Assembly: GCA_905233625.1 (NCBI GenBank)
Contig: CAJOFJ010000006.1
Span: 1 to 46,175 of the forward strand
Direction of reading: 5' to 3'
Length of the DNA stretch: 46,175 nucleotides
From: an uncultured Bacteroidales bacterium
GTDB lineage: Bacteria > Bacteroidota > Bacteroidia > Bacteroidales > WCHB1-69
Part shown: piece after piece, positions 26,344 through 33,896 of the stretch
Position numbering within the stretch: position 1 is the first letter of the stretch
Layout: each line of letters starts with the position of its first letter
Made by a program: the position numbers and the translations under genes
The notes under the pieces: model-generated
The model's input: only the letters and a program-made list of their open reading frames with translations
What the model was told of the DNA's origin: nothing
The model's database searches: none

Positions 26344-26973
26344 TTACCCATTATATTCCGCCATATCTTCCGCTGCCATCGGCAGTTCCTCCTCCACACG
26401 GATATAGCTTTTATCTTTCGGATTGAAGGTGGCAAGGTAATAATTATGCAACTGAACCTCAACACGCAACATCGTCTGTTCCAATTGCTTGGGTTTCAGC
26501 TGGCACTCCCAAAGCACAATCACCTGCCAGCCATTCTCCCGCAGAATCCGGTAATTTTCCTGATCCCGCTCCTGATTCCGCTGAATCTTTCGAATCCAAA
26601 ATTCAGTATTGCTTTGCGGAATCCTGCAACACTCAGAATTCTCAACCTTCTTTCTATCAACCTTATACGGAATTCCCTTCTCTCCCACCTTTCCAACCGC
26701 TACTCCAGAATCCGAATTCTCAACTGTCAATTGTAAACTGTCAACTGTCAACTGAACCCCGTGTCCGTGCCAAAAGCACCCGTTCACAAAGATGGCGGTG
26801 CGATACTTCCGCATCACGATGTCCGGCTTCCCCGGCACCCCCTTCACGCACAAACGATAGCGGTAGCCATGACGCCACAACCATTGCCTCACCTTGATTT
26901 CAGGCTTGGTATTCCGGCTGCGGATATGCGACATGCAGCGATGGCGTTGTATCGGGGTCATGACGTCGGTCAT
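26344..26973 (-). CDS. vsr: Very short patch repair endonuclease (Vsr) with an insertion in the active-site loop
   Basis: Vsr nicks DNA 5' of T in T:G mismatches formed by deamination of 5-methylcytosine in Dcm-type sites. 209 residues; the family is usually about 135-155. The start MTPIQRHRCMSHIRSRNTKP, VPGKPDIV with D51 (same number as E. coli D51), IFVNGCFWHGHG with C66, H69 and H71, SNTEFWIRKIQRNQERD and VIVLWECQL with the last zinc Cys (C157) are all present. After G72 an insert of about 41 residues (73-113) separates HGHG from ECCRIPQSNTEFW; the third zinc Cys of E. coli (C73) should be right there, and C115/C116 may replace it. Part of the insert is encoded by repeat words. It follows the Nudix gene by 18 bp. 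Activity is uncertain. Confidence 0.88.
   Translation of the reverse strand: MTDVMTPIQRHRCMSHIRSRNTKPEIKVRQWLWRHGYRYRLCVKGVPGKPDIVMRKYRTAIFVNGCFWHGHGVQLTVDSLQLTVENSDSGVAVGKVGEKGIPYKVDRKKVENSECCRIPQSNTEFWIRKIQRNQERDQENYRILRENGWQVIVLWECQLKPKQLEQTMLRVEVQLHNYYLATFNPKDKSYIRVEEELPMAAEDMAEYNG
26713..26754. repeat. Short-word repeat inside vsr
   Basis: GAATTCTCAACTGTC, AATTGTAAACTGTC, AACTGTC, AACTG: the same CAGTTGACAGTT words as at 39033-39060. It encodes VQLTVDSLQLTVENS in vsr. GTTGAGAATTC occurs again at the other end of the insert (VENS at residues 84-87 and 110-113). Confidence 0.8.
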
Positions 26974-26991
26974 ACGTACTATCTGTTCTTT

Positions 26992-27381
26992 TCAAAACTG
27001 ATTTTTAAGTGTTTCAATCACACCCAAGTCTGCCGGCAACCACTTTACGCTGTCCAACTCGTCTTTCGGGAGCCATTTTGCGGCCTCGTGTTCATTCAGC
27101 TGCATTGTTTCCGTCAACAGCGAGCATAGATAGCAGTGCATCGTCAGATGAAACTTCGGGTAATCATATTCCACCGTACAAAGCAGCTCATCCACAGCGA
27201 TTTCCGCCGAGAGTTCCTCACGGATTTCCCGCTTCAACGCCTCTTCGGGCTTTTCCCCAGCCTCCATTTTTCCGCCAGGGAACTCCCACCAATCCTTCCA
27301 TTCGCCATATCCCCGCTGGGTGGCGAAAATGCGACCTTCGGTGTCGTGTAAAATCGCTGCTACAACCTCAATCTGTTTCAT
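26992..27381 (-). CDS. Nudix hydrolase, NudG/MutT-like
   Basis: 129 residues. Sanitises the nucleotide pool: hydrolyses (d)NTPs, often oxidised or modified ones, to monophosphate and PPi. The N-terminus KQIEVVAAIL is close to the E. coli NudG start (KMIEVVAAII), and WWEFPGGKMEAGE with REIREEL (51-57) forms the complete Nudix box. E. coli NudG acts on pyrimidine nucleotides including 5-methyl-dCTP; that specificity here is inferred from resemblance only, and MutT-type 8-oxo-dGTP hydrolysis is the alternative. It lies between the TSCPD gene (7 bp) and vsr (18 bp), so the three are probably cotranscribed. Confidence 0.85.
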   Translation of the reverse strand: MKQIEVVAAILHDTEGRIFATQRGYGEWKDWWEFPGGKMEAGEKPEEALKREIREELSAEIAVDELLCTVEYDYPKFHLTMHCYLCSLLTETMQLNEHEAAKWLPKDELDSVKWLPADLGVIETLKNQF

Positions 27382-27388
27382 AATAGCA

Positions 27389-27643
27389 TTATTGTTGTTT
27401 CAGCTGTTCCAGTGCTCGGCAAAGCTGGTCGGGACATGAGGTGTACTTGTCGCCGCAACGTATGCCGTTTAAGCGACTGATCACATCGTCAATCTTCTGC
27501 CCTTTCACCAGTCGGCTGATTCCCTGCAAATTGCCGTTACATCCTCCAAAAAATGTCACTTCTTGGATGACATCATTATCATCGGCAATCACAGTAATAA
27601 ACTGTGAACAAGTACCTTGCGTTTTGTATTGTATGTGTTTCAT
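27389..27643 (-). CDS. TSCPD domain protein (TIGR03905-type)
   Basis: 84 residues. The family signature is complete: KTQGTCSQFITVIADDN, GGCNGNLQGISRLVKGQ, IDDVISRLNGIRCG and TSCPDQL near the end, with four or five conserved Cys that suggest metal or redox function. The TSCPD domain also ends some B12-dependent ribonucleotide reductases; the role of the free-standing form is not established. It is the first gene of a tight run with the Nudix gene and vsr. No clear TAnnTTTG promoter was seen upstream. Confidence 0.85.
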   Translation of the reverse strand: MKHIQYKTQGTCSQFITVIADDNDVIQEVTFFGGCNGNLQGISRLVKGQKIDDVISRLNGIRCGDKYTSCPDQLCRALEQLKQQ

Positions 27644-27737
27644 TTCTATTGATGATTTTCAAGCATATTTATCTGTTTAGTTTTATCTTTCGACAATATC
27701 AAGCCATTCAAAATCAATATTTTATATTGATATCAAT

Positions 27738-28409
27738 TTACCAGATATAAGGAATGACTTTGTATTTCACCCTTTGTTTGTACTCGCGATAGCCCTTGAG
27801 ACCTTGCTCCAGAACGGCTTCCTCATTGCGTATTCTCTTGGCAATGAGCGGAATATAGAGCAGCATGATCAAGAAAGAGATAGGCGAAGCCAGCACCAAC
27901 GGCATCACCAGGAAGAGGATGGTAGTGGACATATACATCGGGTGGCGGACGATGCCGTAGAGCCCTGTGTCGATGACCTCTTGGTGTTCCTGCACCTCGA
28001 CTGTGCGCGAGAGGTATGTGTTTTCTCGCAGGACCTCCGCATACAGGATATAGCCGAACAGGAAGAGTGCGGCGGCGAGCCACACGGCCCAATCGGGCAG
28101 CACCAGCCACTGGAAGCGCCAATTCAATCCCGCCACCACAAATGCAGCGACAAACATCACAGCACTCAGCGCCACAACGGCCTTCTGTTCTCGCTCATCC
28201 TCTCTAGCATTCAAGCGTTTACGAAGCAATTCCGGATTCTTCACCATCAATATCAATCCAGCCACGAACATCGGCACGAACAAAACGCCCATCATCAGCC
28301 ACCCCTGCCAATAATGCAACGAACCCGCAGGCAAAAAGATAAACAGACCGAATAGAATAATCCCGAGGAGAAATTTGGTTAAAGCTTGGAAGAAAAGTTT
28401 GGTATCCAT
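27738..28409 (-). CDS. Membrane methyltransferase-like protein, isoprenylcysteine carboxyl methyltransferase family
   Basis: 223 residues with about five TM helices. The C-terminal half carries the ICMT/phospholipid-methyltransferase signature: TGLYGIVRHPMYMSTTILF followed by a hydrophobic stretch and RIRNEEAVLEQGLKGYREYK, in which the RHPMY and the late E-E residues bind S-adenosylmethionine. Bacterial substrates are mostly unknown. It begins 11 bp after the small yqaE-like gene on the same strand, so the two may form a unit. Confidence 0.82.
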   Translation of the reverse strand: MDTKLFFQALTKFLLGIILFGLFIFLPAGSLHYWQGWLMMGVLFVPMFVAGLILMVKNPELLRKRLNAREDEREQKAVVALSAVMFVAAFVVAGLNWRFQWLVLPDWAVWLAAALFLFGYILYAEVLRENTYLSRTVEVQEHQEVIDTGLYGIVRHPMYMSTTILFLVMPLVLASPISFLIMLLYIPLIAKRIRNEEAVLEQGLKGYREYKQRVKYKVIPYIW

Positions 28410-28420
28410 AACCTATTGAT

Positions 28421-28576
28421 TTATCGGTTTTTATTCAGTATGATCAGTGCCCCGATAACCCCTGGCACCCAGCCGCACAAGGTCAGCAGGAACACAATAA
28501 CCACAGACCCGCACCCTTTGTCTATAACAGCCAGCGGCGGGAAAAAGATTGCAAGAAGGACTCGAAGGAGGGACAT
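28421..28576 (-). CDS. YqaE/Pmp3 family small membrane protein
   Basis: A 51-residue protein read on the minus strand from ATG 28576 to TAA 28421. Two TM helices: SLLRVLLAIFFPPLAVIDKG, then SVVIVFLLTLCGWVPGVIGA, ending LIILNKNR. The P-P-L-A-V and C-G-W-x-P-G-x-I-H/G-A patterns are those of the Pmp3/YqaE family (stress-related proteolipids in yeast and plants; role in bacteria unclear). It lies between the EcoRII-type endonuclease gene (54 bp) and the methyltransferase-like gene (11 bp). It is too short for usual length cut-offs. Confidence 0.88.
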   Translation of the reverse strand: MSLLRVLLAIFFPPLAVIDKGCGSVVIVFLLTLCGWVPGVIGALIILNKNR

Positions 28577-28629
28577 GAAAAGGTGTAATTCTGTGAGTAA
28601 AAAAGTGAAAAAAAATGAGCTGTTAATTA

Positions 28630-29826
28630 TTATTGCATCAGATAGTGCTGAGGAATATGGGATTGTTTTTCTTTTACAATAGCAATAAAAGATTTTATGT
28701 TGCTGATTTTATCCCGATATTCTTCTGGATACGAATTAACAAGACTCTGTGGAACAACAAGTTTGACATGATAATCCTCCATCTCTTTTAGTTGTGCTCG
28801 AGAAATACTAGGTTGCAAAGTACAAAGATATTTCACATCTACCCGATCAGCTTCATTAATCACCTGACGCCAACGGTCTTTACATGTAGTTTTGGCACCA
28901 AGTATAGTTAAATCGTCAGCAGGAAACTCGAAGTTGTGATAACATTCTGAATTAGGAAAAAGGAAGTCTGGTTTTTTATTGTTTTCTGTAATTGCCTGTT
29001 CTTCAAATACCAAACTGTTAGCCGTAAATATTGCTGATAAATGATGCTCAAGAGATTTGCCGGCTCTTGATTTACGACGGTTAAGAACACTGTTCGCAAA
29101 ATCCATTAACTCATTACAGTTAGCAAACGGTTTTGAATACACATCGCGATAAAGTTTGTCTTCTAAAGCGAAAAAGAGATTGCTTTCAACGTTTCTCCAA
29201 TCAAATAGTATGAAATCAGGTGATTCACATACATGTGCATCTGTTATCTTGTATATTTTATTGAAGATGCCTTGAGCTATTTTAGCCATTTCTTCCGTTT
29301 GAGGGAACACCTGTAGGTTGTCAATAGCAGCGGCAATAGCCAGTTGCATTCTTTCATCTTCGCTTTGCAATTGAGGAACATTAATAAGCTGGTTAGTTTG
29401 CTCAGTTGAAAGATTGAAATAAGAAAGAAAAGTTTCGATGTCATCATCGCTTTCTAAAACAAATGCTTGGTAGTAATCATCCTCTTGCTCAGATATAACA
29501 AGTAAACTGCCAACATATTTATCCATCAAGAATTCGAAACCACGTCCAAAACGTGTGATACGGTATTCGTTGCGCGTTCCTTGACCATAATAAATAAAGC
29601 GACTATCTGTCTCTATGTCATTTTGCCACTTTATTTTCACCCATTTTTCTTGATTGTTACCACGAGAACATTCTTTGCCGAAAAGTAATTTTGCTGCGCA
29701 TTTTGGTATATAAAATCCAGCTTGGTGAGAACCCGTAGTACCTGCATCATTGCCAGTAATAAAACGACAAAACGACATCTTTGAGGTTTTTACTGTTTGA
29801 ATGGCAATATCAACTATTTCACTCAT
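28630..29826 (-). CDS. Type II restriction endonuclease, EcoRII family
   Basis: Cleaves unmodified DNA; EcoRII itself recognises CCWGG and needs two sites (type IIE). 398 residues against 404 for EcoRII. N-terminal effector domain with GTTGSHQAGFYIPK (about 30-42); C-terminal catalytic domain with KSRAGKSLEHHLSAIF (252-267), FEEQAITENNKKPDF and ILGAKTTCKDRWRQ. Catalytic residues correspond to D287, K312 and K316, with exactly the spacing of EcoRII D299, K324 and K328. It starts 3 bp after the methylase stop, so regulator, methylase and endonuclease are one operon. Base composition is visibly more A+T-rich than in the flanking genes, consistent with transfer. Confidence 0.92.
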   Translation of the reverse strand: MSEIVDIAIQTVKTSKMSFCRFITGNDAGTTGSHQAGFYIPKCAAKLLFGKECSRGNNQEKWVKIKWQNDIETDSRFIYYGQGTRNEYRITRFGRGFEFLMDKYVGSLLVISEQEDDYYQAFVLESDDDIETFLSYFNLSTEQTNQLINVPQLQSEDERMQLAIAAAIDNLQVFPQTEEMAKIAQGIFNKIYKITDAHVCESPDFILFDWRNVESNLFFALEDKLYRDVYSKPFANCNELMDFANSVLNRRKSRAGKSLEHHLSAIFTANSLVFEEQAITENNKKPDFLFPNSECYHNFEFPADDLTILGAKTTCKDRWRQVINEADRVDVKYLCTLQPSISRAQLKEMEDYHVKLVVPQSLVNSYPEEYRDKISNIKSFIAIVKEKQSHIPQHYLMQ

Positions 29827-29829
29827 AGC

Positions 29830-31020
29830 TTATTTTGATTTCAAAATTATTTTTGTAATTTGTTCCGAAACGGCAGTAATTAAAGGAACGACAACAGAAT
29901 TGCCACATTGTCGATAGGCCTGAACATCTGAAACTGCATTAATTATATAGTCGTCAGGATAGCCCATTAAACGAGCACACTCACGAGGAGAAAGTCTTCT
30001 CGGGTTCTTACCTCCGGGTTGTGGAATAAGAATCTCTGAACCATCCTTGTAATACCTTGCACTAAGTGTACGAGTAATACCATTTAGATCTACCAATCCG
30101 TATCCAAAACCATTACCTTTGGCTTTGTGTTTTTCAGCATAGTTTTGGAGATAGGTCCACAATTTATCACTTAAGGTATACTTCTCATCAACTGCTGGTT
30201 CAAGGATGTCTTTCACAGCTGTTGTAGCTTGGTGCTGTTCAGGAAAAACAAAACTTTCTTTACCTTTGAAGATTTTTTTGTCAAAGCCAACAATCATTAT
30301 ACGCTCCCTATGTTGAGGCACATAGGTCTGACCGTCCATTACTTGGTAGTGAACCGAATAATCTAGTTCTTCTAAAGTTTCACGAATAATGCGGAAAGTG
30401 TTACCTTTGTCATGCGAAGTTAGATTTTTGACATTCTCAAGATAAAAAGCTTTTGGACGATGCCTGCTTATTATATCAGCAACATCAAAGAATAATGTTC
30501 CTTGGGTTTTATCCTTAAATCCTGTTTCACGTCCCAAGCTGTTTTTCTTAGAAACGCCCGCTATTGAAAAAGGCTGACATGGAAAACCAGCACAAAGAAT
30601 ATCAAATTTTTGAGGAATATAGCTCTTCGTTTTTTCTTTTGTGATATCTCCAAATGGTACTTCTCCAAAATTTGCCAAATATGTTTGTTGAGCAAATTTA
30701 TTCCATTCTGAAGAATAGACACACTTGCCCCCATTTTTTTGCATTGCTATACGAAAGCCCCCAATACCAGCAAATAAGTCAATAAAAGTAAACTTAGCTT
30801 TTTTAGGGCCGGGAAAAGGCACAGACAACAATTCTGGAAATAAATTATATTGAGGATTGGGTTCTGCAACATAACCTTGTTTATCTTCATCATCTGTACC
30901 ATTTAACAATAACAACGCATCATTCTTAAAAGGCAAAGCATATTTAGTGCCTGCATTTTGAAGATAATGCGTAACTATAGCAGAATCATCATTCAATGAT
31001 ATATTAAACTTATATCGCAT
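29830..31020 (-). CDS. C5-cytosine DNA methyltransferase, Dcm/M.EcoRII type
   Basis: Transfers a methyl group from S-adenosylmethionine to C5 of cytosine, protecting the site from the partner endonuclease. 396 residues. After a 75-residue N-terminal extension (typical of Dcm/M.EcoRII) come motif I FTFIDLFAGIGGFR (77-90), motif IV GFPCQPFS with catalytic C148, motif VI YLENVKNL (194-200), motif VIII PQHRERIMIVGF (235-246), a target-recognition stretch with NGITRTLSARYYKDGSEI, then motif IX RRLSPRECARLMGYP and motif X AYRQCGNSVVVPL. Recognition of CCWGG is inferred from the EcoRII partner. The regulator gene is 28 bp upstream. Confidence 0.95.
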   Translation of the reverse strand: MRYKFNISLNDDSAIVTHYLQNAGTKYALPFKNDALLLLNGTDDEDKQGYVAEPNPQYNLFPELLSVPFPGPKKAKFTFIDLFAGIGGFRIAMQKNGGKCVYSSEWNKFAQQTYLANFGEVPFGDITKEKTKSYIPQKFDILCAGFPCQPFSIAGVSKKNSLGRETGFKDKTQGTLFFDVADIISRHRPKAFYLENVKNLTSHDKGNTFRIIRETLEELDYSVHYQVMDGQTYVPQHRERIMIVGFDKKIFKGKESFVFPEQHQATTAVKDILEPAVDEKYTLSDKLWTYLQNYAEKHKAKGNGFGYGLVDLNGITRTLSARYYKDGSEILIPQPGGKNPRRLSPRECARLMGYPDDYIINAVSDVQAYRQCGNSVVVPLITAVSEQITKIILKSK

Positions 31021-31048
31021 AACTATAAAAAAACTTCCTGATTTTTAA

Positions 31049-31345
31049 TTATTCATACCTTACAACACTTTCCATCAATGCATTAATAGCATTAGAGCAC
31101 TCGGGAGATATTTTCATCTCAGGAATAAAAATCTTTTCAATCGGGTAATCCAAGTGCTTGCAAATCAAATCAATTTGCTTAAGGGTGTATTTGTGGGAAT
31201 AGCGAGGGTTTTCTATATTGCCAACCTGTCCCCGTGAAATATTCAGTATTTCACTCAACCTAGCCTGGCTGATATTCTTCTCTTCACGTAATTTCTTTAT
31301 TCTTTGTATTATCGCATCCTGATAATCAACAGATTCTGTCTTCAT
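31049..31345 (-). CDS. XRE-family regulator of the restriction-modification operon
   Basis: 98 residues with a Cro/C1-type helix-turn-helix at about 14-70: IKKLREEKNISQARLSEIL, then NISRGQVGNIENPRYSHKYT. It resembles the controller proteins of type II restriction-modification systems in size and position: first gene of the operon, followed by methylase and endonuclease. Two copies of the same 11-bp near-palindrome, in inverted orientation, flank and overlap its own promoter, which points to autoregulation. Confidence 0.85.
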   Translation of the reverse strand: MKTESVDYQDAIIQRIKKLREEKNISQARLSEILNISRGQVGNIENPRYSHKYTLKQIDLICKHLDYPIEKIFIPEMKISPECSNAINALMESVVRYE

Positions 31346-31353
31346 CTTTTATT

Positions 31354-31399
31354 CTCATTTTGAGTACAAAAATACACATGATTATGTTCTCAAAATGAG
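31354..31399 (-). promoter_or_regulatory. Promoter of the restriction-modification operon with paired operator sites
   Basis: CTCATTTTGAG (31354-31364) and its exact reverse complement CTCAAAATGAG (31389-31399) lie 35 bp apart centre to centre; each has CTCA...TGAG symmetry. Between them, minus-strand TATTTTTG (31374-31367) fits the -7 consensus. The distal site contains TTTG, 16 bp from the -7, that could be the -33 element; the proximal site covers the predicted transcript start, 9 bp before the regulator ATG. Occupation of either should affect transcription. Confidence 0.7.
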
Positions 31400-31546
31400 T
31401 GTGTTTTACCAAACGAAAGCAATGAAACAAATATAAAAACAATCTCGTCTAGACACATCTAACGAGAATCAAACCAAAGAAATAATTAAGATAATTACAC
31501 CCCTTGTATTGAGCTTATTAAATCATCAGAGATTTTTGCCGTACAA

Positions 31547-32101
31547 CTAGATAAAAAGTTCCTTCATCTCCTCCTCCACCCTTTTGTACTCTTCCAGCAA
31601 GTTATAAATTCCGTCCTCGCTGAGGACGCCGCGCTTGAGGTCGGGAGGGAGAAGGCCGGCTTCGTCGGCTTCGAAGTCGGTGCGCCAGGCGGGAGAGGTG
31701 TAGTAGGCTTCGAGGGTGGAGAGAGCGGAGGTAAGGTCTTTAAGGTCAAAACTTTGAGCCGAAGAGTTGAGGAACGAAGGGGCGGAGGTATGGTCCTTAA
31801 AGTCGAAAAGGTCCTTAAGGACAGAGGTAAAGTTAGTAAGGTCAGGGGTAATGCTGGCCTTGTTTTCTATGGCTTGGCGGAGCTGTCGGACAGTCTCTTC
31901 ACACTTGGTGAAGAGGGCTTCCATCTCGGTGATGCGCACTATCTGATCTGCCAGTTTTACCTGATCTGCTTGTCCTAACTTCGCCGTCTGCTCGGATTTT
32001 GCTATCTGCTTAGAGTTCAATGACGGCTTGGAGTTCGCCGTCGGCCTGGGTTTCGATGTGCGCATATTCTGTTGAGATCGCTTGTTGGTCTTGGCTTTCA
32101 T
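31547..32101 (-). CDS. DUF4298 domain protein, enlarged by low-complexity inserts
   Basis: 184 residues; typical DUF4298 proteins are about 90-100. The family core is present in two parts: RITEMEALFTKCEETVRQLR (56-75) and LEAYYTSPAWRTDFEADEAG, LLPPDLKRGVLSEDG and IYNLLEEY (130-172). Between them lie about 48 extra residues (roughly 80-127), encoded by repeated DNA words around GGTCCTTAAGG. The first 55 residues, rich in Ser, Lys and Gln (for example KSEQTAKLGQADQVKLADQI), are also not part of the family core. The ATG overlaps the stop of the exporter gene upstream by 4 bp (ATGA), so the two are translationally linked. Function unknown. Confidence 0.78.
   Translation of the reverse strand: MKAKTNKRSQQNMRTSKPRPTANSKPSLNSKQIAKSEQTAKLGQADQVKLADQIVRITEMEALFTKCEETVRQLRQAIENKASITPDLTNFTSVLKDLFDFKDHTSAPSFLNSSAQSFDLKDLTSALSTLEAYYTSPAWRTDFEADEAGLLPPDLKRGVLSEDGIYNLLEEYKRVEEEMKELFI
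31728..31843. repeat. GGTCCTTAAGG-type word repeats inside the DUF4298 gene
   Basis: Related 13-bp words GGTCTTTAAGGTC (31735), GGTCCTTAAAGTC (31792), GGTCCTTAAGGAC (31810) and AGTTAGTAAGGTC (31831), with CGGAGGTA before the first two at a 57-bp offset. All stay open in the gene's frame. Confidence 0.75.
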
Positions 32102-33357
32102 AATTGTTTTCTTCGGCTAAGGAGGCGGCCGATTCTGTTTCGGCCGTTCAGTTCTGCCACCGCTAAAATACCAAAGGCAATGGCTATGGTGACTTTCAAT
32201 GCTACAAAACCCGTCTGCATGGCAGCGGAAGCTTGCTCGGAAACAAGGTTATAGGTGGTCCAGAAGATGCCCGCACCCGGCACCAAGGGGAAAATGCCAC
32301 AGATGAGGAACACCGTGATGGGACATTTGCGCACAAAGGATTGCGCCAAAGCCGTGAAAGCAACCAGTGCTGTGGAAAAAAACACTACACCCACCACCGA
32401 CAAGGTCGTGTAACGTACCAAGAGCAAATAGAGCAACCAACCCATCATGCCGCAAAAACCGCAGTCCGCATAATACTTTCGAGGCACACCGAAGAGTACC
32501 GCAAAGGCCATGGTGCCCACAAAAGCAGCCATCAACTGCACCAACAGTCCTGCTGTTTCGGGTGCAGCAGTCAAAGGTTCCAACGGCTGCATCCTTCCAG
32601 CTATCGCCGCATCAAAAAGAAAGGCAAAAGCCACCCCTAACGCAATGCAAAAGAAGACCAGCAAGGCATCCAGCAGTCGCGTGACGCCCGCAATGTAGTC
32701 CTCGTTAGCCAGGTCGCGGATACCGTTGGTGAATGGCACCCCAGGAATCAAAGGAATGATGGCACCGATAATCATGTTGCTCAGATGAGTACCCATACCC
32801 ATTTTATACATCACCCCGCAAAGCACTGTGGCTAAGAACGCACCGGTGAGATTACTCGTGATGCGGGACAAGTGACGATAGCCGACAAACAGCATGTAAA
32901 CCCACAACAGCAAACCCGCCACCAAAGCGACCAGACTGTCCATAAAGCCACCCCCGAAAACGATACAAAACCCCGCACTGCCCAAGGCTGACGCCACAAT
33001 CTGCTCCACAGCTGGCTTCGGTCGCATGTTGCGGATTTCCTTCAGCCGCCGCTCCAACTCCGGCAGGCCGCATCGTCCCTGCGCCACCTCCCGAGACAAC
33101 TGGTTCACCGCTACCACCTTGTCCAAACTCGTACCCTTGATAGGAATGAACTTGGAGCGAGCATATCCCTTGCTTGTGGCCATAATGCCGTTACTGAGCA
33201 CGAATACGCTCTCATCCTCCACACCGAAATGTCCAGCAATGCGCTGCATGGTTTCCTCCACACGCGATATCTCCGCCCCGTTCTCCAAAAGAATTGAGCC
33301 CGCCTCGTAGGCCAAATCCATCACTTTGCTGCTATCGTCCATTAAATTATCACCCAT
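32098..33357 (-). CDS. Threonine/serine exporter family protein (ThrE-like, two-domain)
   Basis: 419 residues. The N-terminal cytoplasmic part and first membrane domain follow the ThrE pattern: DLAYEAGSILLENGAEISRV near the start, FVLSNGIMAT, GTSLDKVVAVNQLSRE, then about five TM helices with MIIGAIIPLIPGVPFTNGIRD. The C-terminal second half (from about 275) is the smaller ThrE-related domain with about five TM helices, including a second ICGIFPLVPGAGIFWT. Many bacteria encode these halves separately; here they are fused. ThrE of Corynebacterium exports threonine and serine; the substrate here is not known. Overlaps the DUF4298 gene by 4 bp and lies 6 bp after the small membrane protein gene. 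Confidence 0.87.
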   Translation of the reverse strand: MGDNLMDDSSKVMDLAYEAGSILLENGAEISRVEETMQRIAGHFGVEDESVFVLSNGIMATSKGYARSKFIPIKGTSLDKVVAVNQLSREVAQGRCGLPELERRLKEIRNMRPKPAVEQIVASALGSAGFCIVFGGGFMDSLVALVAGLLLWVYMLFVGYRHLSRITSNLTGAFLATVLCGVMYKMGMGTHLSNMIIGAIIPLIPGVPFTNGIRDLANEDYIAGVTRLLDALLVFFCIALGVAFAFLFDAAIAGRMQPLEPLTAAPETAGLLVQLMAAFVGTMAFAVLFGVPRKYYADCGFCGMMGWLLYLLLVRYTTLSVVGVVFFSTALVAFTALAQSFVRKCPITVFLICGIFPLVPGAGIFWTTYNLVSEQASAAMQTGFVALKVTIAIAFGILAVAELNGRNRIGRLLSRRKQL

Positions 33358-33363
33358 CAGTTA

Positions 33364-33885
33364 CTATTTTAAATCACTGAAATTCAATTCTATGTCCATC
33401 GACATCATATACTCATACAATCTCTCACGGAAGCGTTCCACCTGCTTTTCTGTCAAGTCCTTGCCAAAACGATATCTTTTTCCATATATGGTGACCAGCA
33501 CGATGCCATTCTCATCAATAACCCGGCCTCTAAGTTCAGCCATTGCTTCCGTAATCTCCCTCATCTTGCTTTTACTGTTATACCTTATCTCCACAATGTC
33601 GGCCAAGGGAATACGCAAGTCCTTCTGGAACGGAAATTTTTTGACAACACGTATGACAAAGTCCTTGCCGTCAATTCCTAACTGCTCCTCCCCAACAAAT
33701 TGAAACCGGAATAAAAAAAAGAAAAGCACTGTCATCGGAACACTTAACAACAACATCCACAAGCACACTGGATCCTCAATGCCTTCATACACCCACATCA
33801 CACTGAGTGCGAGAAAAGCACCCATTGCCATAAAAAAAGACATTGCATTTTTCCCTGAAGGCTTGCAAACCAACAACACATCCAT
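33364..33885 (-). CDS. Small membrane protein of unknown function (possible bacterial PH-like domain)
   Basis: 173 residues. Two TM helices near 15-33 and 40-60 (SFFMAMGAFLALSVMWVY; LWMLLLSVPMTVLFFFLF), then a soluble domain predicted to be mainly beta: GIDGKDFVIRVVKKFPFQKD, LRIPLADIVEIRYNSKSK, GIVLVTIYGKRYRFGKDL, and a final helix QVERFRERLYEYMMS. The order of TM hairpin, beta-sheet and terminal helix resembles bacterial PH-like proteins, but I see no diagnostic motif. It follows the nitroreductase fusion gene by 11 bp. Confidence 0.7.
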   Translation of the reverse strand: MDVLLVCKPSGKNAMSFFMAMGAFLALSVMWVYEGIEDPVCLWMLLLSVPMTVLFFFLFRFQFVGEEQLGIDGKDFVIRVVKKFPFQKDLRIPLADIVEIRYNSKSKMREITEAMAELRGRVIDENGIVLVTIYGKRYRFGKDLTEKQVERFRERLYEYMMSMDIELNFSDLK

Positions 33886-33896
33886 AACAACTGTAT

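Noticed and set aside
28386-28682. A 98-residue plus-strand open frame
   Set aside because: It overlaps antisense to the clearly recognisable YqaE-type gene and the end of the endonuclease gene.
26344-31399. A larger defence island around the restriction-modification genes
   Set aside because: Neighbours are a lipoprotein, methyltransferase-like and exporter genes; no further recognised defence family was found.
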